Assembly (NCBI GenBank): GCA_023416655.1
Contig: JAEZHK010000003.1
Coordinates: 1-47,581, forward strand
Source: Bacillota bacterium
GTDB lineage: Bacteria; Bacillota; Clostridia; Christensenellales; Aristaeellaceae
Reading direction: 5' to 3'
Length of the DNA: 47,581 nucleotides
The notes beneath the pieces are model-generated. The model ran no database searches, had not been told where the DNA came from, and was given only the letters and a program-made list of their open reading frames with translations. The position numbers and the translations under genes are program-made. This document shows positions 1 through 8,571 of the stretch, piece by piece (within the stretch, counting starts at the first letter, position 1; each line of letters opens with the position of its first letter).

Positions 1-707
1 TCGGCGGACAGTTCTACGACATGGAGTGGAACGCCACCGTGGACACCGCCGAGCAGCGCGCCGCCTGGGAGATGTACAAGAAGATCCTGCGCGACGCCGG
101 CCAGGCGGACATCCTCAGCTATTCCTACAACGAGTGCATCGCGCTGATGCTGACCGGCAAGTGCGGCATGTACTACGATGCGACCTCCATCTGCGCCGGC
201 TTTGAGGCCGAGGGCAGCCCGATCAAGGGCAAGATGGGCTACGTCGCCGCCCCGCACCAGGTGAAGGAGACCAACACCTCCTGGCTGTGGAACTGGGCGA
301 TGGGCATCAACCCCAAGAGCGACAAGAAGCAGGAAGTGTTTGACTTCATGCTCTGGGCGACCTCCAAGGACTTCATGAACCTGACCCTTGAGAAGGATCC
401 GTCCGGCGCCTCCACCCCGCAGGCGGCCCGCTCCTCCCTGTACTCGCTGCCCGCCTACGCCAACGTGCCCTATGCCCCCGCGACGCTGGCCGCGCTGCAG
501 TCCATGGACTTCAACAACCCCTGCGTCAACCCGGTTCCCTACACTGGCCTTCAGTACATCGCCATCCCCGAGTTCGCGGATGCCGGCGATAAGATGACCC
601 AGTGGCTAGCCGAGTACGTGACCGACCAGATCACCCTGGACCAGGCCATCGCCAACACCCAGGCGCTGTTCACCCAGGTCGCTGAAGAAGGCGGCTACAA
701 GGGCTAA
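1..707 (+). CDS. ABC transporter sugar/polyol-binding protein, family 1 (C-terminal part; 5' end outside window)
   Basis: The reading frame is open from the window edge (first full codon at position 3) to a TAA at 705-707, so about 234 C-terminal residues are visible and the signal peptide is missing. The sequence is typical of the C-terminal lobe of family 1 extracellular solute-binding proteins of carbohydrate importers: aromatic-rich segments such as NTSWLWNWAMGINPKS, a short helix series, and a C-terminal Q-A-L-F-T-Q-V tail. It would capture a sugar or polyol outside the membrane and pass it to the two permeases encoded just downstream (856 and 1777). A dehydrogenase of the sorbitol type follows those, which favours a polyol substrate; this is inference. 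A strong stem-loop separates it from the permeases, as expected when the binding protein must be made in excess. Confidence 0.88.
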   Translation, partial: GGQFYDMEWNATVDTAEQRAAWEMYKKILRDAGQADILSYSYNECIALMLTGKCGMYYDATSICAGFEAEGSPIKGKMGYVAAPHQVKETNTSWLWNWAMGINPKSDKKQEVFDFMLWATSKDFMNLTLEKDPSGASTPQAARSSLYSLPAYANVPYAPATLAALQSMDFNNPCVNPVPYTGLQYIAIPEFADAGDKMTQWLAEYVTDQITLDQAIANTQALFTQVAEEGGYKG

Positions 708-734
708 TCCTAAGGCCGCATAAGAGCGGAGAAT

Positions 735-773
735 CCGCTCCCGCGCGCACCTTAGCGGGGCGCGCGGGAGCGG
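735..773 (+). promoter_or_regulatory. Strong intercistronic stem-loop after binding-protein gene
   Basis: A perfect 14-bp G+C-rich stem (735-748 with 760-773, starting CCGCTCCC) encloses a 10-nt loop. It is followed by only TTTA, so it is a poor intrinsic terminator. It lies between the binding-protein stop and the first permease. In malE-malF-like operons such stem-loops protect the upstream mRNA and reduce downstream expression; that role is inferred here. Confidence 0.7.
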
Positions 774-855
774 TTTAGGCTATTCAAGGCAGGTAAATGC
801 TGTCCGTACAGGATGCAAGTCAATTCTTACGCTCCTTCGACCAAATCAAGGGCAG

Positions 856-1761
856 GTGAAGCGCATGCAGCATAGTCTTTTGAAAAGGCGCTATACGGAC
901 AAGTATTTCGCCCTTCCCGCAATCGTCTGGGTTATGATCACGACGCAGATCCCCTTCCTTCTGACGATCGTGTTTTCCCTTTTAAAATGGAATCTATCCC
1001 GGCCCGACCAGGGCATCCGGATGGGCTGGCTTGCAAACTACCAGTATTACCTGTGGGGAACCGGCAGCGCCGAGTTCTGGATCATCACAGGGCAGACGAT
1101 TCTTTTGACCGTGATCTCGCTGATCGCGTGTACGTTCTTCGGCTTTCTGATCTCACTGCTTCTGGACCACGACATTCCCGGGATCAATGTGGTGCGCACC
1201 CTGATCCTCGGCCCCTTCTTCGTCATGTCCACCGCCAGCGGCGTAATCTGGAAGGTTACCATCCTCAATACGACCTTTGGCTGGTATGGCTATATTTGCA
1301 GGTTTATCGGCGTCACGCCGGTGGACTTCATCAGCTACTTTTCGCTTCCTTTAATATCGTTCCTGTTCGTGTGGCAGTGGATGCCCTTCTTCGTTCTGGT
1401 CATCCTGGCGGGCCTTCAGGGCATCTCCCAGGAGGTGCTGGAATCCGCCCGGATCGACGGCTGCAATTGGGGCGTGCTGACCTTCAAGATCAAGCTGCCG
1501 ATGATCATGAACCACATGCAGGTGGCGGTCATGCTGGGCATGATCTTCATCATCAAGGAGTTCGGCCTGATCCTGGTCACCACCGCGGGCGGCCCGGGCA
1601 CCCGCTCCTACACGCTGCCCTTCTACATTTACAAGATCGTCTTCAGCGCCAATCAGGTGGGCCGCGCCGCGACGGTAGCGGTCATCACGGTGCTGATTAC
1701 GATGCTCGCGGTGCAACTGCTGTACCGTGCGATCAAGAAGCGCCGCGCGCTGTATGATTAG
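856..1761 (+). CDS. Carbohydrate ABC transporter permease (MalF/UgpA type)
   Basis: A membrane-embedded half of a sugar/polyol importer, about 300 residues. Six hydrophobic segments are visible, beginning with residues 14-40 (FALPAIVWVMITTQIPFLLT). The cytoplasmic EAA loop that docks with the ATPase is seen as E-S-A-R-I-D-G about two thirds along. The start is ambiguous: GTG at 856 has AAGGG only 3 nt away, while ATG at 865 (MQHSLLKRR) has AGGTG about 6 nt upstream, so the protein may be three residues shorter. It is separated from the next permease by 15 nt containing GGAGGA, so the two are co-translated partners. No ATPase gene is present in this operon; a shared MsmX-like ATPase encoded elsewhere is likely (inference from Gram-positive family 1 importers). 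Confidence 0.92.
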   Translation: MKRMQHSLLKRRYTDKYFALPAIVWVMITTQIPFLLTIVFSLLKWNLSRPDQGIRMGWLANYQYYLWGTGSAEFWIITGQTILLTVISLIACTFFGFLISLLLDHDIPGINVVRTLILGPFFVMSTASGVIWKVTILNTTFGWYGYICRFIGVTPVDFISYFSLPLISFLFVWQWMPFFVLVILAGLQGISQEVLESARIDGCNWGVLTFKIKLPMIMNHMQVAVMLGMIFIIKEFGLILVTTAGGPGTRSYTLPFYIYKIVFSANQVGRAATVAVITVLITMLAVQLLYRAIKKRRALYD

Positions 1762-1776
1762 GAAGGAGGAAGTCAG

Positions 1777-2646
1777 ATGACCGAAAAGCGCTCCATTCAG
1801 GATGTCAACCGAGCGATTCGAAACCGGGCGATCATCAAAAAGATCCTGCTGGGCATCGTCTGCTACGGCTTCGGCGTGATCTACTTCTTCCCCATCCTAT
1901 ACATGTTTTTGACAGGCTTCAAGACGGAGTTTGACGCGGTCAACCCCGCGCTCATCTTCAAGCCCACGCTGGCCACCTTCGAGAAGGTGCTGCGCGACCC
2001 GGACATGACCATGTACCTCAACAACTCCATCTTCCAAGTCCTCGCGAGCACGCTGGTCTGCACCCTGCTCGGCGTCCCGGCGGCGTTCGCGCTGCAGTTC
2101 GGCCGGTTCAAAAAGCCGGGCACCAACGACAGCCTCTACCTGAGCTTCATCACCTCCATCCTGCTGCCGCCGGTCGCGGTGCTCATCCCGCTGTACCTGA
2201 CGTTCAACGCGCTGAACCTGCACAAGTCGATCTTCGGCCTTCTGATCATCTACGTCGGGTTCCACCTGCCGCTGGTGGTTTGGATGGTGCACTCGTTCCT
2301 GGCGGACATCCCCATATCCCTCATTGAGGCCAGCGAAATCGACGGATGCACCCGCTCCCAGCAGCTGACCAAGGTGGTCGTGCCGCTGGCGCGCACCGGC
2401 ATTGTGACGGCGGCCCTGCTCGTCGCCGTCTTCATCTGGAACGAGTTCTTCCTGGGCTTCAACCTGACCACCAACCAGACCGCGACGCTCCCCGTCTACA
2501 TGGCGCGATTTAGAGAACAGCAGGGCCAGTTCACCGCGCAGCTGTCGGCATCGTCCACAATTTCGGTGCTGCCCGCGGTGCTCCTGGGCTGGCTGACGCA
2601 GAAATCGCTGGTCAAGGGCTTGACGATGGGCGCGGTGAAGGGTTAA
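1777..2646 (+). CDS. Carbohydrate ABC transporter permease (MalG type)
   Basis: The second membrane subunit of the importer, 289 residues. It has the N-terminal helix (around residues 23-45, GIVCYGFGVIYFFPILYMFL), further hydrophobic segments and the MalG-type EAA loop E-A-S-E-I-D-G-C at about residue 185. It ends with the M-G-A-V-K-G tail often seen in MalG-family permeases. The ribosome binding site AAGGAGGA precedes ATG at 1777, and the gene sits 15 nt after the MalF-type subunit. Together with the binding protein at 1-707 it forms a standard carbohydrate uptake transporter 1 (CUT1) importer. A perfect hairpin follows the stop codon. Confidence 0.93.
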   Translation: MTEKRSIQDVNRAIRNRAIIKKILLGIVCYGFGVIYFFPILYMFLTGFKTEFDAVNPALIFKPTLATFEKVLRDPDMTMYLNNSIFQVLASTLVCTLLGVPAAFALQFGRFKKPGTNDSLYLSFITSILLPPVAVLIPLYLTFNALNLHKSIFGLLIIYVGFHLPLVVWMVHSFLADIPISLIEASEIDGCTRSQQLTKVVVPLARTGIVTAALLVAVFIWNEFFLGFNLTTNQTATLPVYMARFREQQGQFTAQLSASSTISVLPAVLLGWLTQKSLVKGLTMGAVKG

Positions 2647-2656
2647 TATGGCAAGG

Positions 2657-2691
2657 GCAATCGCTTCCGCTTTTTTTGCGGAAGCGATTGC
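2657..2691 (+). terminator. Perfect 14-bp hairpin after importer operon
   Basis: Arms 2657-2670 and 2678-2691 (GCAATCGCTTCCGC and its exact complement) enclose a loop of seven T residues, 10 nt after the permease stop. There is no T-run after the stem, so termination efficiency is uncertain. It may only partly separate the importer from the dehydrogenase gene at 2769. Confidence 0.6.
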
Positions 2692-2768
2692 GTGATACGG
2701 CAGGGGCTGCAAAGCGCCCGGAGAATTCACGGACAATATGAAACGTTCGATGAACATAGGAGGACGAC

Positions 2769-3791
2769 ATGAAAGCGGCAGTATACTTCAAAAAGCATGA
2801 TGTGCGCGTGGTGGACATCCCGATGCCGGAGGTCGGCGAGCGAGACGTGCGCGTCAAGATCAAGATCTGCGGCGTGTGCGGCACGGACCTGCACATCTTC
2901 CACGGCGACGGCGGCGCGGCGCCGGTGCCCGAGGGCACGGTGATCGGGCACGAGTTCTCCGGCGTGGTGGACGCGGTGGGTTCGCTCGTCACGAAATTCA
3001 AGCCCGGCGACCGGGTTTCGGTGGACCCCAACGAGGTCTGCGGCGAATGCTACTACTGCATGAACGGCAAGGCGCATTTTTGCACCAGCATGAAGGGCTA
3101 CGGCACCTCCTATAACGGCGGCTTCGCCGAGTACGTCGCGGTGCCCGAAAAACAGGTCTACCATCTGCCGGACGAACTTTCCTTTGAGTCGGGCTCTCAG
3201 TCGGAGACTCTGTCCTGCTGCATCAACGGCATCGACCTCTGCCGCATCAAAGTGGGCGCGACCGTGCTGGTCATTGGAGCGGGACCGATCGGGCTGATGA
3301 TGCTGCAGCTGGCGAAGATGGCCGGCGCGGGGAAGCTGATCGTCAGCGAACTGGTGCCCGAAAAGCAGGCGCTTGCGAAGAAGCTGGGCGCGGACGTGGT
3401 GATCGACCCGGCCAAGGAGGACATCCGCGAAGCGATCCGCCGCGAATGCGAAAACCTCGACTGCGTGATCGAGGCGGCGGGCACGCCCTTCACCCAGAAG
3501 CAGGCAATCGAGCTGGCCGGCAAGTGCTGCACGGTGATGCTGTTCGGCCTGGTCGCGCCGGAAACCGAGATCACCGTCAAACCCTTCACGATCTTCAACC
3601 GGGAGCTGACCATCGTCTCCTCCTTCATCAACCCCTACACCTTCACCCGCAGCGTCCGGCTGCTGGGCCAGAAGCGCGTCGTGATGGACGACATCATCAC
3701 CGACATCGTTCCGCTCACGGAGATCGAGCGCGTGTTCACCGACCCCGCATTCCGCAAGCGCGGCAAGGTGCTGATCAAAATGGCTGACTGA
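2769..3791 (+). CDS. Zinc-dependent medium-chain dehydrogenase (sorbitol/threonine dehydrogenase-like)
   Basis: A 340-residue cytoplasmic NAD(P)-dependent alcohol dehydrogenase of the MDR superfamily. Visible features: the catalytic-zinc cysteine in C-G-V-C-G-T-D (C37), G-H-E at 60-62, and four structural-zinc cysteines (C91, C94, C97, C105) in the lobe E-V-C-G-E-C-Y-Y-C. A Rossmann nucleotide-binding motif G-A-G-P-I-G-L lies at about 171-177. The start has AGGAGG 6 nt upstream. It directly follows the importer and most likely oxidises the imported polyol to a ketose; the exact substrate cannot be read from the sequence. L-threonine or 2,3-butanediol dehydrogenase activity would be the alternatives, but the operon context favours a polyol. 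Confidence 0.9.
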   Translation: MKAAVYFKKHDVRVVDIPMPEVGERDVRVKIKICGVCGTDLHIFHGDGGAAPVPEGTVIGHEFSGVVDAVGSLVTKFKPGDRVSVDPNEVCGECYYCMNGKAHFCTSMKGYGTSYNGGFAEYVAVPEKQVYHLPDELSFESGSQSETLSCCINGIDLCRIKVGATVLVIGAGPIGLMMLQLAKMAGAGKLIVSELVPEKQALAKKLGADVVIDPAKEDIREAIRRECENLDCVIEAAGTPFTQKQAIELAGKCCTVMLFGLVAPETEITVKPFTIFNRELTIVSSFINPYTFTRSVRLLGQKRVVMDDIITDIVPLTEIERVFTDPAFRKRGKVLIKMAD

Positions 3792-3811
3792 GTTCCTACA
3801 TTATATATGTT

Positions 3812-3835
3812 GGCCCCGCGGCATGCCGCGGGGCC
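3812..3835. terminator. Bidirectional terminator-like palindrome between convergent genes
   Basis: A 24-bp perfect palindrome (arms GGCCCCGCG and CGCGGGGCC around GCATGC) lies between the dehydrogenase stop at 3791 (+) and the cphA stop at 3845 (-). Flanking DNA is A+T-rich on both sides. It is placed to end both transcripts. Confidence 0.75.
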
Positions 3836-3844
3836 TCGTCATTT

Positions 3845-6460
3845 CTATGTGTTGGATTTCCCGCCCGGCGACAATTCGCCCGAGCATTCCATGATCAGAT
3901 TCCGGAGCGGTTCATACTTTTCGTAGAAAACGGTGATGAAGTCGCCCTTCTTCGCCCCGGCCAGCGCCGCTTCGAGCGCCTCCCGCTCCCCCAGCACCAC
4001 GTCCACCTCGCCCGCCTTCGCGCGCAGCGCGGCTTTTTTAAGGATGCGGGCCACCTCCCCCGGCGCGCGTCCGCGCCTGTCCGCGTCCTCTTTGACGATC
4101 AGCTTGTCGAAATGCCTGGCGCACAGCGCACCCACCTGGCCGATCGCCTCATCCTGCCGATCGCCCGGCACGCCGATCACGCCCACAAGCCGCTCCGCGT
4201 CCTGCTTTTCGAGGAACTGGATCACCTGCTCGTACCCGGCCACGTTGTGGCCGTAGTCCAGCATGACCTTGTAGCCGTCCATCTGGAAGATGTTGAACCG
4301 GCCGGGGTTATCGCGCTCGTCGGGCTGAAAGCCGGTCAGCGCGTCCCGGATGCGCGCGTCCGGCACGTTCAGCGCCAAGAGCGCCGCCGCCGCGGCCATG
4401 GCGTTTTCAATGTTGCAGGCGGCCTTCCCGCCATAGGCGATGGGGATCGCGCCCACCGCCACAATGGCCCGCGACGCGCCGCCCTCGAACGCCATGATCT
4501 TGTTGCCCCTCAGGCAGACCGCGCGGCCACCCCTTTCAAGGTGTTCCACCACCCGGGGATTCTTTTCATCCCACGAAAAATAGAGGATCTTGCAGCGCGC
4601 CCGGTCGACAAAATACTGGACCATCGGATCGTCCGCATTGAGCACGGCCCAACCGCCGGGCTTGACCGCCTCCACCACCAGCGCCTTGACGTGGGCGATA
4701 TCCTCCAGGGTCTCCAGCCCATCCTGCCCCAGGTGGTCGTTTGAGATGTTGGTCACAAGGCCGACGTCGGCCCAGTCGTACCCCAACCCGCGCCGGACGA
4801 TGCCGCCCCGGGCCGTCTCCAGCACCGCCGCCTCCACCTCCGGGTGCGAAAGCACCGCGCCCGCGCTGAGCGCGCCGGTGTTGTCGCCGGGGGCGATACA
4901 GGTTTCGTTCACGTAGATCCCGCTCGTGGTGGTCATGCCGACAGTCAGCCCGGAAAGTTGCAGCGCGCGGGCGATCAACCGGACGGTAGTGGTCTTGCCG
5001 TTGGTGCCCGTGACCGAGACGATCGGCACGACGAAAGGCTTGCCCTCCGGGAAGAGGTGCGAGACGATGTCCTTCGCCACGTCTACCGGCTGCCCCTCCG
5101 ACGGGTTCAAGTGCATGCGTAAGCCCGGCCCCGCGTTGACCTCCAAGATCGCGCCGCCGTTCTCTGTCAGCGGGATAGCGATGTCCTTTGAACAGATGTC
5201 GATGCCCGCCACGTCCAGCCCCACCGCCTTTGCGGCCTGGACGGCAAATTCCGCGTTCTTGGGGTGAATGTCTGTTACCACCCGGGCGGTGCCGCCGGTC
5301 GACAGGTTGGCGTTTCTGCGAAGCACCACCTTCGTGCCCGCGGCGGGCACAGACGACGGCGAAAGCCCGCCCTCGTGCAAAAGGCGCACGGCGGTCTCGT
5401 CCAGCTCGATCCGGGTCAGGGGCTTCGAGTGGCCTTCGCCCCGCATCGGGTTCTGGTTTTCCATCTCCACCAGCGAGCGGATCGTATGCAGCCCATCGCC
5501 GACAACCTGGGGCGGTCTGCGCTCCGCAACGGCGGAGACCTTACCGCCCACCACCAGCACCCGGTAATCCCTGCCTTCGATGTGCTTTTCGACGATCACG
5601 GTTTGGCTGACCTGAAGCGCCTTCTCGTAGCCCTCCTCCACCTGCCGCGCGTTCTGAAGCCCCGTGGAAACGCCGCTGCCATGGTTGCCGTCGAGCGGCT
5701 TCAACACCACCGGGTAGCCGATTTTTTCCGCCGCGCCGACCGCCTCACCGAGGGAATGCGCGACGAACCCTTCCGGCACCGGGATGACCAGCGCGGACAG
5801 GACGTCCTTGGTCAGCTGCTTGTCGCTGACCGCGTCCACCGCCAGACAGCTGGGATAATCGGTGAGAGACGCCTGTACGCGATGCGCGAACTTGCCGTAC
5901 CCCAGTTGGAAGATGCTTCCGCCACCCAGGCGCATACTGGGAATCCCTCGCTGGGCCGCCTCATTCAGGAGCGCGCGGGTGCTGGGGCCGGGGTCGGTCC
6001 GGGCCGCGAGATCGCGAAGTTCTTGCATCTCTGCCGCGAAGTCCGCGCTCTCCCCCACCCAAAGGCTTTGAAGCTGGCGGACAGCCGACTTCGCGCAGGC
6101 GACGGCCAAAGGTTCGTTTTCATATTGAAACACAATCCGGTAGCGCGGACCGTCCTGCTGCCGCGTCTTGCCGAAGGCCACGTCGTAGCCCAGCATGAAC
6201 TGCATCTCCAGAATCGCGTGCTCCGCAACATGCGGAAGGTACGTGCCCTCTCGCAGCCGCTCCGCGAAGCCGCCTTCCCGCCCCAGCGAGCAATAATGCT
6301 TTTGAAGGCCGGGCAGCGCGCCGAGTAGCGCTTCGTCAAAGCCAGGACGCTCCGAAGTAGGCGAACCCTCGCCCTCTTCGAGTTCCACGATCAGTTCGAC
6401 CACCGGTTTCATGCAGTAGACGTTTCGCCCGTGAAAGGCGCTAATCGACAGGATGTTCAC
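3845..6460 (-). CDS. cphA: Cyanophycin synthetase
   Basis: An 871-residue enzyme, the family's usual length. It makes cyanophycin by adding Asp to the poly-Asp backbone and then Arg to the Asp side chain, using two ATP-dependent sites. Domain order is classical: an N-terminal domain (about 1-160), then an ATP-grasp domain (about 220-475, with G-Y-P-V-V-L-K-P-L-D-G-N-H-G-S-G at 248-263), then a Mur-ligase-like domain with P-loop G-T-N-G-K-T-T-T (485-492). The start is GTG at 6460 with GGAGG 7 nt upstream (6468-6472). The stop is TAG. It is the last gene of a leftward operon, 19 nt after the cyanophycinase gene. The expected product is intracellular granules storing nitrogen, carbon and energy. 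I see no frameshift or missing core motif. Confidence 0.97.
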   Translation of the reverse strand: MNILSISAFHGRNVYCMKPVVELIVELEEGEGSPTSERPGFDEALLGALPGLQKHYCSLGREGGFAERLREGTYLPHVAEHAILEMQFMLGYDVAFGKTRQQDGPRYRIVFQYENEPLAVACAKSAVRQLQSLWVGESADFAAEMQELRDLAARTDPGPSTRALLNEAAQRGIPSMRLGGGSIFQLGYGKFAHRVQASLTDYPSCLAVDAVSDKQLTKDVLSALVIPVPEGFVAHSLGEAVGAAEKIGYPVVLKPLDGNHGSGVSTGLQNARQVEEGYEKALQVSQTVIVEKHIEGRDYRVLVVGGKVSAVAERRPPQVVGDGLHTIRSLVEMENQNPMRGEGHSKPLTRIELDETAVRLLHEGGLSPSSVPAAGTKVVLRRNANLSTGGTARVVTDIHPKNAEFAVQAAKAVGLDVAGIDICSKDIAIPLTENGGAILEVNAGPGLRMHLNPSEGQPVDVAKDIVSHLFPEGKPFVVPIVSVTGTNGKTTTVRLIARALQLSGLTVGMTTTSGIYVNETCIAPGDNTGALSAGAVLSHPEVEAAVLETARGGIVRRGLGYDWADVGLVTNISNDHLGQDGLETLEDIAHVKALVVEAVKPGGWAVLNADDPMVQYFVDRARCKILYFSWDEKNPRVVEHLERGGRAVCLRGNKIMAFEGGASRAIVAVGAIPIAYGGKAACNIENAMAAAAALLALNVPDARIRDALTGFQPDERDNPGRFNIFQMDGYKVMLDYGHNVAGYEQVIQFLEKQDAERLVGVIGVPGDRQDEAIGQVGALCARHFDKLIVKEDADRRGRAPGEVARILKKAALRAKAGEVDVVLGEREALEAALAGAKKGDFITVFYEKYEPLRNLIMECSGELSPGGKSNT

Positions 6461-6479
6461 AGGACAACCTCCGTATCTG

Positions 6480-7379
6480 TTATTGCCTCGCGGCGGCGGG
6501 GTCGGCCCTCCCGGGCGGCAGCACCTGGCGCGTCTTCATGTCAAAGCCGTAGTTCCGCGGCAATACGTGCAGCGTCACGCCCTGGATGGCCAGAATCTCG
6601 TTGGGTGCGAGCTCCGAAACGTTGGATTCCTCGATGGTCACGCCGTCGATGACCGTTACCGCGCCGGAACCCAGCACAAAGAAACAGGCGTCCGGGTCGA
6701 TGCGGATGGCGGTGTCCTCGTCGATGCCGATCCCCAGCGCATGCGGGTTCTCCGCCACGCCGGTGAGAAGCCGCCCCAGCCGGCCGCGCTGCGCGAAGTG
6801 CTGGTCGATCAGCGTCTGCTCCAGAAGCCCCAGCCCCGGCGCCATCTTGAGGGTGCACTTTCGCGCCTGCTCGTTGTTCAGGCCGTCCACGATCATGGTG
6901 CTTGAGAGGGCGGACGCCCCGGCGCTGGTGCCCGCGATCAACGCGCCCCGCCGGTAGGCGTCGAAAAGCGCCTGATACGCCCTGGTCCCGCCCAGGATGC
7001 TGGTGATGCGCAGCTGGTCGCCGCCGGTAAAGAACACCGCATCCGCACGGCGCAGCGCCTTCGCCGCCTCCGCGCCCGACGCCTCGCGACGGGTGTCCAC
7101 GCGGACAGCCTCCACTTCCCTCGCACCCAGCCGCGTGAACAGCGCGCGGTAGGCGTGGCCCGACTCCTCCGGATGTTCGGTTGCGGTGGTCATCACCACC
7201 ATCCGGCCGCCATCCATGAGCCGAACGGCCTCCTTGAGGATCTCCATCTCGCCAGTCTTGTCCTCCGCGCCGCCGATGATGAGCAGCCGCCCCTTGACCT
7301 TCTCGCCCATTCCCTCACCCCGATCCGCTCCGTCGGGTATTTTCTCCGCGCGATTTTCGGAACATGCGCCCCTCGTCAT
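6480..7379 (-). CDS. cphB: Cyanophycinase (intracellular, CphB type)
   Basis: A serine-type exopeptidase-like hydrolase (S51 family) that cuts cyanophycin into beta-Asp-Arg dipeptides. Visible motifs: K-G-R-L-L-I-I-G-G-A-E-D near the start, F-F-T-G-G-D-Q (116-122), and the nucleophile elbow G-T-S-A-G-A with the catalytic serine at residue 152 of the longest form. No signal peptide is present, so it acts in the cytoplasm, unlike secreted CphE enzymes. ATG at 7379 overlaps the iadA stop as ATGA, giving translational coupling. An internal ATG at 7310 (MGEKVKGRLL) would fit the family N-terminus better and cannot be excluded. It lies directly upstream of cphA, so synthesis and breakdown enzymes are made from one transcript. 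Confidence 0.95.
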   Translation of the reverse strand: MTRGACSENRAEKIPDGADRGEGMGEKVKGRLLIIGGAEDKTGEMEILKEAVRLMDGGRMVVMTTATEHPEESGHAYRALFTRLGAREVEAVRVDTRREASGAEAAKALRRADAVFFTGGDQLRITSILGGTRAYQALFDAYRRGALIAGTSAGASALSSTMIVDGLNNEQARKCTLKMAPGLGLLEQTLIDQHFAQRGRLGRLLTGVAENPHALGIGIDEDTAIRIDPDACFFVLGSGAVTVIDGVTIEESNVSELAPNEILAIQGVTLHVLPRNYGFDMKTRQVLPPGRADPAAARQ

Positions 7380-8506
7380 GCCTCATATTGCCCCTTCATC
7401 CGGCAAATACCATGTTCGACGGCGACCTTTCCCTTCAGGATCAGCCATTCGATTGTATAATCCTTCCCCAATACCAGAAGGTCCGCGTCGCCGCCGGGGG
7501 AGACGCAGCCCTTTTCCGGGTAGAGTCCCAGCCGCCGCGCGGGGTTCTCCGCCGCCAGGACGAGCGCCGCCTCCAACCCCTCGCCCCGGGCACAAGCGGC
7601 AAAATCGTTCCACATGTCCAGCGGATGCCCCCGCCCGTCGGGGCTTGAGGGATTGGTGCCGCCCGCGTCGGAGGTCAGCGTAATTTGTTCCAGCGGGACG
7701 CCGCGGCTCAAAAGCCAATGGAAAGCCTCCGGCGCGGGCACGCCCCGCCCCTCGCGCTGCCCGGCGGTGAGGTCGATGAAGCCGCCGCTTTTCGCGTAAT
7801 CCGCGCCTTCGTTCATAAGCGTTCGGTTGCGGTTGATGTGGGTGGGCACGAACATCTCCATCGGAAACTCGCTCTCCCGGATCAGCGAGGTCAGCGGCGC
7901 AAGTCCCTTCAAGCCGTCGCCCACGTGCAGGTGCACCACGCCCGCCTTCCGCCCGATCATCGAGCCCAGCTTGACCTCCCAGGCCAACTGCCGGAGCATC
8001 TCGAGGTTCGGGTGGGACGAGCGGTAGTCCGAAATGGCCACCTCGCCCGCGCCCACCACCTTTTCCACGTAGACCAGGTCGTGAAGCACCCGCCCGGTCA
8101 GGGTATCGGTCGGCAGGCCGTAGCTTCCGGTGTAGATGCGGGTGGTCAGCCCTTCGTCCTCCAGCGCCCGCGCCTTGGCCAAGAGCGCCGGGATGCCCCG
8201 CGTCACGCCGTCCGCGCCAAGCAGGCCTACCACCGTGCCGATGCCGGCGCTCGTAATCTCCGACAGCATGATCTCCGGGATGCGGCTCCTCGGCCCCGAT
8301 TCGCCGCCGCCGCCCAGGATATGCATGTGCTGGTCGACGAGCGCCGGGCAGAGCGTAAGCCCCGCGCAGTCGATCACCCGCGTCTCCACGCCCACCGGGG
8401 GATCGATGCCGGGCCGCACGGCAAGGATCTTATCCGGCGACAGCAGGATGTCGATGGGACCAATGTGCCGCGGCGCATAGCAGTCCACATTTTTCAGGAT
8501 CAGCAT
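7376..8506 (-). CDS. iadA: Isoaspartyl dipeptidase (beta-aspartyl peptidase)
   Basis: A 376-residue zinc amidohydrolase that splits beta-aspartyl dipeptides; in this context beta-Asp-Arg released by cyanophycinase would go to Asp plus Arg. Metal-binding motifs are visible: D-Q-H-M-H-I-L-G-G-G-G-E, V-V-H-L-H-V-G-D, P-T-H-I-N-R-N and the catalytic T-S-D-A-G-G-T-N. The segment around A-I-S-D-Y-R-S-S carries Glu where, from memory, E. coli IadA has its bridging carboxylated lysine (K162); this needs an alignment. ATG at 8506 has GGGAGGC 6 nt upstream. It is the first gene of the cyanophycin operon, with an ATGA overlap into cphB. Confidence 0.95.
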   Translation of the reverse strand: MLILKNVDCYAPRHIGPIDILLSPDKILAVRPGIDPPVGVETRVIDCAGLTLCPALVDQHMHILGGGGESGPRSRIPEIMLSEITSAGIGTVVGLLGADGVTRGIPALLAKARALEDEGLTTRIYTGSYGLPTDTLTGRVLHDLVYVEKVVGAGEVAISDYRSSHPNLEMLRQLAWEVKLGSMIGRKAGVVHLHVGDGLKGLAPLTSLIRESEFPMEMFVPTHINRNRTLMNEGADYAKSGGFIDLTAGQREGRGVPAPEAFHWLLSRGVPLEQITLTSDAGGTNPSSPDGRGHPLDMWNDFAACARGEGLEAALVLAAENPARRLGLYPEKGCVSPGGDADLLVLGKDYTIEWLILKGKVAVEHGICRMKGQYEA

Positions 8507-8531
8507 ATCCGCCTCCCAAATGGCGACGCCT

Positions 8532-8553
8532 CGCCCGCGCGTCAGCGCGGGCG
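8532..8553 (-). terminator. Hairpin between SDR gene and iadA
   Basis: A 9-bp stem (CGCCCGCGC / GCGCGGGCG) with a GTCA loop lies in the 65-bp gap after the SDR stop and before iadA. No T-run follows, so it may attenuate rather than stop transcription. I see no clear separate promoter for iadA in the gap. Confidence 0.45.
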
Positions 8554-8571
8554 GGCGGATGGGCGATGGGG

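Noticed and set aside
1897..2757. Minus-strand frame of 286 codons opposite the MalG-type permease
   Set aside because: It has Arg/Gln/His-rich nonsense composition and no ribosome binding site, and is antisense to a clear transporter gene.
5264..6328. Plus-strand frame of 354 codons opposite cphA
   Set aside because: It is an antisense shadow of a well-supported gene with no start signal.
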